DNA of 60,182 nt from CAYNHF01 sp964397045 (GTDB lineage: Bacteria > Actinomycetota > Acidimicrobiia > Spongiisociales > UBA5794): positions 1-60,182 of the forward strand of contig CAYNHF010000020.1 of the NCBI GenBank assembly GCA_964397045.1, given 5' to 3'. The position numbers and the translations under genes were made by a program. The notes under the pieces were generated by a model. That model worked only from the letters and a program-made list of their open reading frames with translations, was not told the origin of the DNA and did no database searches. Shown here piece by piece: positions 16,690-25,374 of the stretch; positions within the stretch are counted from its first letter, which is position 1; the number at the start of each line of letters is the position of its first letter.

Positions 16690-17919
16690 TCAGAGACGAC
16701 GGGCCAGGCCAAGCCGTGGTGTTCGCCACACGAACTCGGGATTGAGTCGCCAAGCCCTGAGGTACGCGTCCGACACCTGCTGACGGCTCGCCAGCGCAGC
16801 GACGATGTCTGGTCGGATGCCCGCCCTCTCGAGTTCGGCTAGCGCCTCATCTCGACCGAGGCCGGCGCCCCCATCGGGAGGAAAACGCAGAGCATCGAAC
16901 TCGGCGGCCGCCTCGGCAAGTCGGATGACGGTCTGATCTGCCAGGTCACTCAGCGGTAGCCCGAACAGCAGGGCGGAGCTGGACGTAGCCGACTCCGTCG
17001 GGTCGCGAAGTTGATCGTCGATGGATCTGGGAAGGGTGCCGGTGTAGTTGTCCGTAGCGAGGTAGAGGAGAATCACGTACCGCAGTTGCTCGATCCGTTT
17101 CGCGTCGAAATGCAGTCGCTGGCCTGCATCGACGGCCGTGCGTTCGAGGCGCCCATCGGAGTCGTTGACCACCCCCCGCACATTCAGAGCCGCCGTCACC
17201 GTGGCAAGCAGTGCTGCCCGCTGGGCCTCTGTTCTCATCTTGATGAGCGGCAGAGCGGCGAGCGTCACGGTCAGCACCATGACGACGACGATCCACGCCG
17301 GGCCGAGAAGATTCACGGTGGATGCGACCACACCGACCGCCACCGCGAGCAGAACAGTTCTCCAGACAAGCGGCGCCGCGCCGCGAACAACCCCGTCCAA
17401 TGACGCCCTTCCGTAGCCGTACCAGGCGATGCCAGTTACTAGCAGAAGATTTGTGATGAGCGCGCAGGCAGATGCAACCGCGACGGCCACCACGACCGCC
17501 AAGGATGGGCCAACCGCTACGGGCCGGAGCGATTCGAACACGACACCCGCCACAAACCCAGCGAGCACCAATTGAGAGAGGTTGGATATGTACCTCGCAA
17601 GATCCGCCTCGCGACGCTCCACCTCGCTGTACGCCATCATCGCCGCGAGGACGACCGCCACAAGCGGAGCATCGCTAGCTGCGCTCATTGCTAGCCCCCC
17701 GTAGCCGAGGGCAATGCCGAAACTCCAGTCGACGCGTGGAGCAACCGCTCCTGTTGAGAAGCCAACAACCACCATCGCGACTGCAACTGGCAAGAATCGA
17801 ACGAGTTCCGGCCCGAACGACGCAAGCGAGACGGACGCACCCAACGCCGCAACAGCTAGCAACGCCAACAGCGCGCTCAGCGGTGACAAGGTCCGCCGCG
17901 AAGCAGGCCGGCTATTCAC
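16690..17919 (-). CDS. Membrane protein, HD-GYP paralogue with no catalytic residues
   Basis: This is the fourth gene of the HD-GYP operon. It has an N-terminal membrane half of about eight hydrophobic segments and a cytoplasmic C-terminal helical domain (about 240-400). The segment QLRYVILLYLATDNYTG aligns by position with the RLRWAALIHDVGK region of the first gene, but the His-Asp pair is gone, and no GYP loop can be found. It should not hydrolyse cyclic dinucleotides and may be a structural or sensing partner. The GTG at 17919 gives an 8-bp overlap with the preceding gene. A GTG at 17940 is an in-frame alternative. Confidence 0.7.
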   Translation of the reverse strand: MNSRPASRRTLSPLSALLALLAVAALGASVSLASFGPELVRFLPVAVAMVVVGFSTGAVAPRVDWSFGIALGYGGLAMSAASDAPLVAVVLAAMMAYSEVERREADLARYISNLSQLVLAGFVAGVVFESLRPVAVGPSLAVVVAVAVASACALITNLLLVTGIAWYGYGRASLDGVVRGAAPLVWRTVLLAVAVGVVASTVNLLGPAWIVVVMVLTVTLAALPLIKMRTEAQRAALLATVTAALNVRGVVNDSDGRLERTAVDAGQRLHFDAKRIEQLRYVILLYLATDNYTGTLPRSIDDQLRDPTESATSSSALLFGLPLSDLADQTVIRLAEAAAEFDALRFPPDGGAGLGRDEALAELERAGIRPDIVAALASRQQVSDAYLRAWRLNPEFVWRTPRLGLARRL

Positions 17920-19027
17920 AACCACCGGCGATCTCAACACTGCCGACGAGGTTCACAACATCGGGCGCGAAGCGATATCGCGACTCTACGCTCAATTCAT
18001 CGACGCAGTGCCCAATGGACAGCCCCGACGCCAGGAGCTCCTGCGTACGACATGCCACGGCGAGTATCTGGGACCTCAGATCGATCGCCGGATCCGGACC
18101 GGCCCCCGGCACTCGGTAAGGCTCGGCTGCGCCGGCTACAAGACGACCAACTCGGGCGAGGGCAGCCGAACCGCCGACCAGCTCGGCCGACCAACGGGCA
18201 ACGTCGGCATGGGTGAAGCCCAATTCCCGGATCTGGCGTGTCGAACAGAAGACCCTCCCGAGATCGTGGACGAGGGCCGCCTTCTCCAGGTCTTCCAGGT
18301 CACGGCCCCGGCACCCGCTCAACTCGCCCATCTTCGTCGCGATTTGCGCGGTTGCCAGCGAGTGCCCGGGTAGGGATGCACCCGCCGCTTCAGGCAACCT
18401 GCCCAGAGCGCGCACCGTGGCCCACTCGATCTCCTCGTGACGAAGAAGACTCCTGTACAGAGCGATGAACAGAACCAACGGAACGAGTGCCACGACGCCT
18501 GCCCAAACCGGGGAGAAGGACCAGAGGGCACCCAGCGTGAGTGAGAGGCTGAGCACCACAGCGGCGACGGGCCAGTCACGCAGGAGGCGAGAAAGACGGA
18601 ACCCCATCGACTCTGAAGGTGCCGCTTCCGCGGCAGCCCGCAGCAAGGTATCAGCCGCGAACCACGTGCCGAAAAGGAGCATCGCGACACCGATGTCGAG
18701 CCACTCCACCGTGGACGTCTGGAACAGTGGATGCACGCGCTCGGCAAGCGCCCAGGCAGCTACGAGAACCAGGGCGGCCATCCCATCGAGCCAAGGGCGA
18801 ACGACGCCCGGCCACCCCAGTTCGCACACCAGGCCGGCTACCAGCGCTCCGACTCCGATGGCCAGGGCGATCGTCGATACCGGGGCGCCGGCGACGACTG
18901 CTGCCAGTGCAGCAAATGCGGCCAACGACCAGCCCCGCGCCGACCGAGAAGGGACGGCCGCAAGAGCAGCCAGGGCAAAGCCGATCAGCAGAGCAACTCC
19001 CGCCGGCCAGCCAACCATTCCCGCCAA
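17912..19027 (-). CDS. Membrane HD-domain protein, GYP motif lost
   Basis: This 371-residue protein is the third gene of the operon. About nine hydrophobic segments fill the first 190 residues. The C-terminal HD domain has an upstream His region GHSLATAQIATKMGE and the metal pair in ALVHDLGRVF. The second metal and substrate motif (HHxxxDGxGYP in true HD-GYP enzymes) is replaced by EPYRVPGAGPD. Metal binding may survive, but c-di-GMP hydrolysis is doubtful. The start may be TTG 19027 or ATG 19018. The end overlaps the next gene. The gap to the preceding gene is about 96 bp. Confidence 0.75.
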   Translation of the reverse strand: MAGMVGWPAGVALLIGFALAALAAVPSRSARGWSLAAFAALAAVVAGAPVSTIALAIGVGALVAGLVCELGWPGVVRPWLDGMAALVLVAAWALAERVHPLFQTSTVEWLDIGVAMLLFGTWFAADTLLRAAAEAAPSESMGFRLSRLLRDWPVAAVVLSLSLTLGALWSFSPVWAGVVALVPLVLFIALYRSLLRHEEIEWATVRALGRLPEAAGASLPGHSLATAQIATKMGELSGCRGRDLEDLEKAALVHDLGRVFCSTRQIRELGFTHADVARWSAELVGGSAALARVGRLVAGAAEPYRVPGAGPDPAIDLRSQILAVACRTQELLASGLSIGHCVDELSVESRYRFAPDVVNLVGSVEIAGGCE

Positions 19028-19123
19028 GATCTCAGCCCCCTATGTCACCTAGCCTACACTAGCGGGAGTTAACGATATGTGAAGAGGCAGATACGCAACC
19101 GAGGTGGGAACCCAGCTGTCTCT

Positions 19124-20332
19124 TCAGGCCTCGAGCTCGCCGCGGTGTGTCAGGACGCGACGGAGTGAGGCGGTGACGTCGGGGTCGAAGTCGTAGGCCG
19201 AACCGCGGTGGACCAATTCGAGCGCGTCTACCGGCGGAAGATCCATGTCCTGTCGCGCTTGGTCGTATGCGCTCACAACCTTGATGACCTTCGACGGCAT
19301 CGGCACCGTCGGGTCCTTCACCTGACCCGCCTGCCGATACGGCCGGTGCTGCTGACGTACGTAGTCGGCGACGCGGTGAAGATACGGAGCCTCATCGACG
19401 ATCTGTGCACCCCACCTGGCAATGTCCTCGTCTGTGTAGCCGGCACGAAGGATCGCCGGCTCATTGAGTGTGATCCGGCCAATGTCGTGTACCAGAGCCG
19501 CGTACTCGAGTTCGACTACCGCGTCGGGGTGCATCCCCAACTCCCGAGCGACGGCGAGTGAGAGATCAGCCGTGCGCGACGCGTGACCGGCCGGCGCCAG
19601 GCCCCCGACCTCGGGGATCTGCGCCAGCGCACGAATGGTCTGGCCGTAGGTGCGTTTTGTGTCGTGGTAACGAACGAAGGCCAGATGGCTGAAGAGGTAA
19701 GGCATCACCGCAATCGGCAGCGCCCACCACCCGACCGCTGGCCAAGCAAACCCGAACAAAGCGCCGGCAACGAAGATGCTCAACGCAGCCGCCCAGTCCT
19801 CCAGAGCCAGCAGCCAGAGGTAGCGGACGGACAGATCGGGCCGATCGAATCCGACCAGCGCTTGGAGGCCGGCACGCATGATGTACCAGGCAACCGCGGC
19901 CAACGAGAGCACGGCCAGAGTCGCCATGCCGGTCATTGCGTCCAGCCCACCAAAGGCCTCGGCGATGCCGTAGAAGACTCCAACGAATACGGCGAGAGAC
20001 ACGGTGTCCGATACGAACACCGCACTCTCGTCGGGTCCCGGCCGAAGCACGAGGCTCACGAGCCATGAGGTCGACATCCCGACGGCATAGATCGCGGCAA
20101 CCGCAACCACATCTGGTACCAGCAGCACGACGGCCGTCGCCACGCCGAAGCCCAGATGGATCCGGGTTCCGCTTGGGGCAGGCACCGAGAGCGTCTGGGC
20201 AATCGCCAGCACCGCAGCCCACAAGCCGATCGTGACCGGGTCGGTCGTCGATACCGCTGCCAGGAAGACCCCGGCTACCAGGGTGAGGAGCCATAGCCCG
20301 ATCGAAACCCGCTGTACCTGCCGCTCAGCCAT
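19124..20332 (-). CDS. Membrane HD-GYP-like protein with degenerate GYP motif
   Basis: This 402-residue protein is the second gene of the operon. Six to eight membrane segments (about 10-230) resemble those of the first gene. The HD domain keeps His250 in GHASRTADLSLAVA and the pair H282-D283 in ALVHDIGRI. The HHxxxDGxGYP motif has decayed to RQQHRPYRQAG. Downstream helices (KVVSAYDQARQDMDL, YDFDPDV) still follow the HD-GYP pattern. The start at ATG 20332 overlaps the previous stop by 8 bp (ATGGCTGA), indicating coupled translation. Confidence 0.82.
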   Translation of the reverse strand: MAERQVQRVSIGLWLLTLVAGVFLAAVSTTDPVTIGLWAAVLAIAQTLSVPAPSGTRIHLGFGVATAVVLLVPDVVAVAAIYAVGMSTSWLVSLVLRPGPDESAVFVSDTVSLAVFVGVFYGIAEAFGGLDAMTGMATLAVLSLAAVAWYIMRAGLQALVGFDRPDLSVRYLWLLALEDWAAALSIFVAGALFGFAWPAVGWWALPIAVMPYLFSHLAFVRYHDTKRTYGQTIRALAQIPEVGGLAPAGHASRTADLSLAVARELGMHPDAVVELEYAALVHDIGRITLNEPAILRAGYTDEDIARWGAQIVDEAPYLHRVADYVRQQHRPYRQAGQVKDPTVPMPSKVIKVVSAYDQARQDMDLPPVDALELVHRGSAYDFDPDVTASLRRVLTHRGELEA

Positions 20333-21677
20333 CGACGACCGCCTTGCCCTCGGCTCTTCGGCGAGCCTCGGCCTCGTCGGCAACATTGGGGGAGCCGTAT
20401 CGTTCCTCTCGACGTGTCAACGCGGTGATGAACGCCTCCACGACCTCCGGGTCGAACTGGGTGCCAGAACAGCGTCTGAGCTCGGTGAACGCATAGTCCT
20501 GGGTCAGCGCGACGCGGTAGGAACGGGTCGACGTCATGGCGTCGAACGAGTCTGCCACGCCGAGAATCGAAGCCTCTACCGGCGGCCGGCTATCGAAGGA
20601 GGTCCCTGCAGGTCCGTAGCCGTTGCCGTCGAAATGGGTGTGGTGATTGGCCGCGATCGACACCATCGGCTGAAGGAATTCGACCTCGGCGAGGAGATCC
20701 TCAACGAGGTGGGTATGCGCCTGCATCTCCTCGTATTCTTCATCGGTGAGGCGAGCACGTTTGCGGATGAGATCGCGCGGGACCGCCAGCTTGCCCACGT
20801 CGTGAATCAACGCCGCCCACCGCAGCCGTTCGAGCCTGGTACCACTGAAGCCCATCTCCTGGCCGATCAGATTGGCGAAGTACGCCACCCGCTCCGTGTG
20901 CCCGCGCGTGTAGAGGTCCTTGGCCTCGAGCGCTTTGATGAATCCCCGCAGGGTCGACTCCTGGGCCTCTCGGAGCTGCGCGTACGATGCAAAGGTCATC
21001 TGGGCCAGGTAGAAGACCGCGAAGATCAAGGGGAGCATGTGGGGACCTGCGTGGAGGTATGCCGCACCAAGCAGACCACCAAGCAACCCCATCCCCACCA
21101 TCGGGAGAATGATCGCGCCCATGTTCGACCAGGGCCTGAGCCCGCGCTCACCGAACACCCCTCGTACGATCGAGCTCACTAGCAAGACATTCAGCACTCC
21201 GTAGACGACGGCTGCAAGGCCACCTGCCAAGGCAACCCGCCAGAGGGGCGCAGCGGCGAAGTCTGGCCCAAGAATGAGGGTCAGCACGGCGACGGAGACT
21301 GCCGACGTGACCACGATCTGCCCGAAGTTGACCGCCGGTTGGAACCAACGGCGTTCCCTGAGATCAACCGGAGTCACTAGACCGAGGGCGGCCATCGTGG
21401 CAACACCAAGAATCGCACTCTCGGCCGTGAAGGCGACAGCTGCGGTCATAATCACCATGAGGCTTGGACTGACAAAGAGCCTGTCGTTGACCTCGACGGC
21501 ATTCCATTCGAAGTAGATCACCGCGACAGCGAAGATTGCCCACAACCAGACAGGATCCGGGAACGTCTGGCCGTCCCAAACGATGAGCGTCAGGAGCACA
21601 CCAGCGCCGATCGCGGCGAAGCCGATGGCAAAGATGATGCGACGTCTCTGTTGTGTATGGGGGTCCACGCCGTACAT
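20325..21677 (-). CDS. Membrane-bound HD-GYP phosphodiesterase, probably c-di-GMP specific
   Basis: This 450-residue protein is the first gene of the operon. About eight membrane segments (15-230) precede a canonical HD-GYP domain. Metal and catalytic residues are all present: His260 in YTRGHTERVAYFANLIG, H292-D293 in ALIHDVGKLAVPRDL, and HHTHFDGNGYG (345-355), then GVADSFDAMTSTRSYR. HD-GYP enzymes linearise or fully hydrolyse c-di-GMP. It is the only member of the four likely to be active. ATG 21677 follows CAGGAG. A long leader of about 400 bases with its own promoter lies upstream. Confidence 0.9.
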   Translation of the reverse strand: MYGVDPHTQQRRRIIFAIGFAAIGAGVLLTLIVWDGQTFPDPVWLWAIFAVAVIYFEWNAVEVNDRLFVSPSLMVIMTAAVAFTAESAILGVATMAALGLVTPVDLRERRWFQPAVNFGQIVVTSAVSVAVLTLILGPDFAAAPLWRVALAGGLAAVVYGVLNVLLVSSIVRGVFGERGLRPWSNMGAIILPMVGMGLLGGLLGAAYLHAGPHMLPLIFAVFYLAQMTFASYAQLREAQESTLRGFIKALEAKDLYTRGHTERVAYFANLIGQEMGFSGTRLERLRWAALIHDVGKLAVPRDLIRKRARLTDEEYEEMQAHTHLVEDLLAEVEFLQPMVSIAANHHTHFDGNGYGPAGTSFDSRPPVEASILGVADSFDAMTSTRSYRVALTQDYAFTELRRCSGTQFDPEVVEAFITALTRREERYGSPNVADEAEARRRAEGKAVVDG

Positions 21678-21725
21678 GACGAACTCCTGAAAGAAAGGTG
21701 GGGAGCGCCCGAGTCGCTTATCGAC

Positions 21726-21815
21726 TTAACCGACCCGAAGGTTGGCTGCACCGGACAGCAGAGCCGCCGCGAGACCGCTCAGCACGAGTGCAGCTTTGAT
21801 CAAACGAGTACGCAA
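21726..21815 (-). CDS. Possible small hydrophobic leader peptide
   Basis: A TTG-initiated frame of 29 codons encodes a basic start (RTRLIK) followed by a hydrophobic stretch AALVLSGLAAALLSGAANL, like a small membrane peptide or bare signal sequence. It ends about 50 bp before the HD-GYP gene. A weak GGGGTG lies upstream. There is no homology evidence, so it may be chance. Confidence 0.25.
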   Translation of the reverse strand: MRTRLIKAALVLSGLAAALLSGAANLRVG

Positions 21816-22089
21816 GGTGTTTTCACCCCAGAACTGAATTGCTCGTCGCCGGCATCATTTCCGCCGGTTCAGGCAAAGATTCCGCTTCGCTGAGTGTGAA
21901 ATTCGTTATGCGAACTCGGGTGCTATCCCCGATCATCCGACGACCCCACTCTCGGGACCGCTGGATAAACCTTCAGTTGTCTATGTGCACGCCTGCCCCA
22001 ATGCAGCCCGACCGCGTCTCAAGCGACACCCGTTCGGACAACACTCCACCTCGGCATGGGCCACCCCCTTACAAGAGGCCCGTGCTCGT

Positions 22090-22118
22090 AAGTTACGGGC
22101 AACGAGGGTTCGTTGCAA
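22090..22118 (-). promoter_or_regulatory. Promoter of the HD-GYP operon
   Basis: Read on the minus strand, TTGCAA (22113-22118) and TAACTT (22090-22095) are separated by exactly 17 bp. This predicts a transcript start near 22083, far upstream of the first start codon at 21677. Confidence 0.55.
22099..22116. promoter_or_regulatory. Inverted repeat inside the HD-GYP promoter
   Basis: Perfect 7-bp arms GCAACGA and TCGTTGC flank GGGT. The repeat fills the spacer and covers part of the -35 box of the minus-strand promoter, where a bound protein would block RNA polymerase. It could also act on the divergent gene at 22193. Confidence 0.5.
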
Positions 22119-22192
22119 GGACAAAAACCTGCACTTGTGCCACTCCCCATGGCCGTCCGACTACGCTACGGTGTCAAAGAGGGAATGGGACA

Positions 22193-22819
22193 GTGCTCGA
22201 TTACGAAGAATTCGAGGAATCGCTGACCAGGCTGGACTCGATCGACGCGGCCAGAGTGATCGGCGACGGCAAACGAGTGTCGGAAGTTCACGTGGTGGCG
22301 CGGCCTGAGAAGCCTGCCAAACAGGTGGTTCGCGACGTCCAATCGCTAGCCATGGCGCGCTTCGGCGCCAGCATCGATCGCCGGGTCGTCTCGGTGGTTC
22401 AACTCACGCCAGACAAGATCCGACATCCTGTGGTCGAACGCCCCGCACTCGTGGGAGTCAAGGAAGACCCTGCCGGGTCCCGAGTCGACGTGAAGGTGAC
22501 CCTCGGCTGGCAGAACGAAGAACATGTTGGCAAGTCACACGGCCCGACCGCCGCATCCGCGCGGCTGCGGCTGATCGGTGAAGCGACCCTGGCCGCGGTG
22601 GAGTCGCTCTACCCGGATGCTCCCCCCCTCGCGCTCGACGCAATCGGGCCATCGTCGATCGGTATGCGCACGGTCGTCACTGCGATCGTTGTCACCACCA
22701 GCGACCGAACGAGCGAGGAGGCGAGTGTGGGTTCCGTCCTCAGCCAAGGGGACCTGACGGAGGCTGCGGTACGAGCCGTCCTGGACGCCTTGAACCGGCG
22801 GTTATCGTCGGGCGAATGA
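22193..22819 (+). CDS. Conserved hypothetical protein
   Basis: This 208-residue soluble protein has no membrane segment or signal. It is built from two similar-looking alpha/beta parts. The first (about 1-75) contains LTRLDSIDAARVIGDGKRVSEVHVVARPEKPAKQVVRDVQSLAMARFG, a strand-helix pattern like a small nucleic-acid- or ligand-binding domain. The second (about 95-205) has a regular strand-helix-strand layout with DVKVTLGWQN and RTVVTAIVVTT. I do not recognise a named family. GTG 22193 follows GAGGGA at good spacing. Its stop overlaps the start of the gamma-glutamyltransferase gene by 4 bp, so the two form an operon. Confidence 0.7.
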   Translation: MLDYEEFEESLTRLDSIDAARVIGDGKRVSEVHVVARPEKPAKQVVRDVQSLAMARFGASIDRRVVSVVQLTPDKIRHPVVERPALVGVKEDPAGSRVDVKVTLGWQNEEHVGKSHGPTAASARLRLIGEATLAAVESLYPDAPPLALDAIGPSSIGMRTVVTAIVVTTSDRTSEEASVGSVLSQGDLTEAAVRAVLDALNRRLSSGE

Positions 22820-24444
22820 CCGATGTACCGCGGCGGGCGGCAGCATCCACCGCAGACACTGGATCGCTTGAACCCACAGCTGCGATTGCGGCGACTCCGC
22901 ATTTCCTAGCCAGCTCAGCAGCAATCAATGTGATCGAACGCGGCGGCAATGCGGTTGACGGCGCCATTGCAGCCAATGCAGTACTCGGCGTGGTTCTCCC
23001 GGACACGTGTGGGATCGGGGGTGACCTCTTTGCCCTCGTGCACAGAACCGGAGCCGAAGCTCCAGCCGCCCTCAACGCCTCAGGCCGGTGCGGGGCCGGG
23101 TGGTCTGCTGCAGGACTCCGCAGTCAAGGCCTCATCGAGATCCCCATCGACAGCCCCGCCTCTGTCACGGTTCCGGGATGTGTCGATGGCTGGCTGGCTC
23201 TGCTTGATCGCTACGGAACGCTTCCGCTATCGACCATTCTGGCGCCGGCCATCGGTATCGCTGAGGGCGGGTTTCCGGTCTCGACAGAACTAGCGGCGTC
23301 TCTAGCTCGCCTCCGAGACGGGATCGGCAGCCAACTATCAGCAGCTGCCCTCTATCCAGATGGCGACCCCCCGGCTGCCAACACAACACTGACACGGCCC
23401 GACCTCGCGTCGACACTCCGCCATATCTCGGAGGAAGGAAGGGATGCGTTCTATCGCGGCCGAATGGCAGAGGCGATCATCGAGGCGACGGACGATGGGA
23501 TCACCCAGCTGGACCTCGACCAGCCACAGGCTGAATGGATCGAGCCGGTTGGTACCACGGTTTTTGGCATGCAAGGCTGGACCATCCCCCCCAACAGCCA
23601 GGGTTACCTCACTCTGGCGGCAGCCTGGATCTTCCAAGAGCTCGATCCCCCGCGCGACCCCGAAGACCCTGCGTTCCATCATGCGCTCGTCGAAGCGTAC
23701 AGGTCGGTCGCGTGGGAACGCGATGACCTCGTCAGTGATGCCACCACCGCGCCGTTGCCGCCCGCGGTCCTAGTAGACCCCACCCGGCTGAGGGAGCGGG
23801 TCGACCGGCTCTCCATGACGACCGCAGCCAGCTGGCCCCGCCCTTCCGCCGCCCCCGGGGGGACCGCCTACTTCTGCGTTCGTGACGGCAGCGGAATGGG
23901 AGTGTCCTTCATCCAGTCGAACTATCACGGAATCGGGGCTCGCATCTCGGCGGGTGACACCGGCGTCTTCCTGCACGATCGGGGCGCCGGTTTCAACCTG
24001 GTACCGGGACACCCGAACGAGCTGCAACCCGGCCGCAGACCGCTGCACACGCTCTCGCCCACCCTGTGGACGCGGGATGGCGACCTGCAGCTCCTTCTGG
24101 GCACTCGTGGTGGCCAATACCAGCCACAGACGTTGCTCCAGGTCGCTGCAAACCGATTCTGGGCAGGGATGGATTCGCGGACTGCCCAGGAACGGCCCCG
24201 CTGGCAACTGGACGGCCTCCAGGTGGATCACGCACCCGAGCTGTTGGTCGAGTCCCGAATGTCACCAGGAGTGGTTTCCGGCCTGGAGAGTCGAGGGCAC
24301 CGAGTGAGCACGGCCGGGCCGTGGATGGCTGGATGGGGCCCGGTTTCGATGATCGAAGCCGACGCTACCGGCGCTCGCGGCGTGGCCGACCCGAGGGTCA
24401 GCACCACCGACATCGCTTCGCGGCGACCCTCATTGCTCGAATAG
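22816..24444 (+). CDS. Gamma-glutamyltransferase family protein
   Basis: This 542-residue Ntn-hydrolase is of the gamma-glutamyltranspeptidase family, which transfers or hydrolyses gamma-glutamyl groups, as in glutathione or gamma-glutamyl peptides. GGNAVDGAIAANAVLGVVLPDTCGIGGDLF is the family N-terminal region (about 38-72). The self-cleavage and nucleophile site is GGTAYFCV with Thr350, replacing the commoner TTHF. GAGFNLVPGHPNELQPGRRP and GTRGGQYQPQTLLQV are conserved C-terminal blocks. No signal peptide is present, so it is probably cytoplasmic and unlike the secreted E. coli enzyme. It overlaps the upstream gene by 4 bp and converges with the next gene, overlapping its end by 15 bp. Confidence 0.9.
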   Translation: MTDVPRRAAASTADTGSLEPTAAIAATPHFLASSAAINVIERGGNAVDGAIAANAVLGVVLPDTCGIGGDLFALVHRTGAEAPAALNASGRCGAGWSAAGLRSQGLIEIPIDSPASVTVPGCVDGWLALLDRYGTLPLSTILAPAIGIAEGGFPVSTELAASLARLRDGIGSQLSAAALYPDGDPPAANTTLTRPDLASTLRHISEEGRDAFYRGRMAEAIIEATDDGITQLDLDQPQAEWIEPVGTTVFGMQGWTIPPNSQGYLTLAAAWIFQELDPPRDPEDPAFHHALVEAYRSVAWERDDLVSDATTAPLPPAVLVDPTRLRERVDRLSMTTAASWPRPSAAPGGTAYFCVRDGSGMGVSFIQSNYHGIGARISAGDTGVFLHDRGAGFNLVPGHPNELQPGRRPLHTLSPTLWTRDGDLQLLLGTRGGQYQPQTLLQVAANRFWAGMDSRTAQERPRWQLDGLQVDHAPELLVESRMSPGVVSGLESRGHRVSTAGPWMAGWGPVSMIEADATGARGVADPRVSTTDIASRRPSLLE

Positions 24445-25374
24445 TCCCTCTATCGGTGCGTCGGTCACCGGCCGCCGTTTCCCTTGCTTCCGCTTCCGTT
24501 GCCATTCGTAGCCACTGAGAACGAGTGCAAGAACGATGACGATCACGACGATCGCAAGCCCCCATGGCCAGCCGAATGAGCCTCCCACGTCGCCGAACAG
24601 CTCGTCGTTGAGTGCCAGCTTGTACTCGGTCTCGAGCGCAGCCCACCTTTCCGCGGCGGGATCGCGCAAGACACCAGTCCCGTGTTGAGCGACGGCAAAG
24701 TCGACCATGTCACCGACTGGTGTCTCTCCGAACTCAGGATTCCAGGCGAACAGCGCATCCTGTGAGCCGTCTGCGGCCCAATTCGCGGCCGACTCAGTTC
24801 CCGAAGGATCGCGCAAGAAATTGGCGCGAAGCATCACCACATGGTGCGCCTCGAGCTTTCCGGCAGCCCGAGACATGTACCACTGCCCGATCGCGTCTGC
24901 CAGCGGCTGCGGATACCCGGAGAGACCCGCGGTTCCGGCCGTCTCCCACAAGGCGGCGTAGGCGAGGCCATATGCAATTGCCGGTTGGACACGCCTGATG
25001 TCCGAGGTGTCGATCGCCACGATTGCCTCGGGGCCGAACGCTACCGAATGGACCCTCTGACCGAACGGAACGATGCCGGTGCGGTCGAGGGCCACCTCCG
25101 GCCCGGCGAGGCACAAGTGCGTGCGTCGGGCCACGCCGAGGTCTTGCTCTAGCCAGCCGGCGACTTGCGCAGCGTCAGCCTCGAACCGGCCGATGATGCC
25201 AGGCGTCAATCCGGCGCTGTGAACTACGAGGGTGGGTGTCTCCGACACGAGCACCCAGGGCACGCCTGGGAACACAGACGCGCAGCCGGATTCCTGAGCA
25301 GAAACGGAAGGAATGACAAGGAGCCAGCCCAGAAGGACCAGCACAGCAAACTGGCCAATGCGGCGAAACGCCAT
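24430..25374 (-). CDS. Secreted or membrane-anchored protein of unknown function
   Basis: This 314-residue protein has an N-terminal signal sequence (about 1-27, ending VSAQES), an extracellular domain of about 230 residues and one C-terminal membrane helix (GLAIVVIVIVLALVLSGY) followed by a basic tail. The domain has the general pattern of bacterial MA-like metallopeptidases: a helix IAYGLAYAALWE, then PLADAIGQWYMSR where active members have a start of LPxWLxEGLA. No HExxH zinc motif is present, so it would be inactive. That similarity is my inference only. Start ATG 25374 is chosen over an upstream one because it begins the signal peptide. Confidence 0.6.
   Translation of the reverse strand: MAFRRIGQFAVLVLLGWLLVIPSVSAQESGCASVFPGVPWVLVSETPTLVVHSAGLTPGIIGRFEADAAQVAGWLEQDLGVARRTHLCLAGPEVALDRTGIVPFGQRVHSVAFGPEAIVAIDTSDIRRVQPAIAYGLAYAALWETAGTAGLSGYPQPLADAIGQWYMSRAAGKLEAHHVVMLRANFLRDPSGTESAANWAADGSQDALFAWNPEFGETPVGDMVDFAVAQHGTGVLRDPAAERWAALETEYKLALNDELFGDVGGSFGWPWGLAIVVIVIVLALVLSGYEWQRKRKQGKRRPVTDAPIEGLFEQ

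Larger units (their letters stand above)
21678..22192. other. 515-bp intergenic region: long leader of the HD-GYP operon
   Basis: No conserved gene is recognised here. On the minus strand a promoter near 22090-22118 would give an untranslated leader of about 400 bases before the first HD-GYP gene. Its middle (21840-21900) can fold: CTGAA pairs with TTCAG around an inner CCGGC/GCCGG hairpin, followed by GGGGTGAA and a small GGTG-AAAA-CACC hairpin. The fold could be a riboswitch or attenuator, but I cannot match it to a known class. A 29-codon hydrophobic frame lies at 21726-21815. The plus strand carries the upstream region of the gene starting at 22193. Confidence 0.45.

Noticed and set aside
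21836..21905. c-di-AMP (ydaO) or c-di-GMP (GEMM) riboswitch
   Set aside because: GAATC and GGGGTGAA occur in order, but the remaining conserved blocks of either class could not be found. Kept only as an unassigned structured leader.
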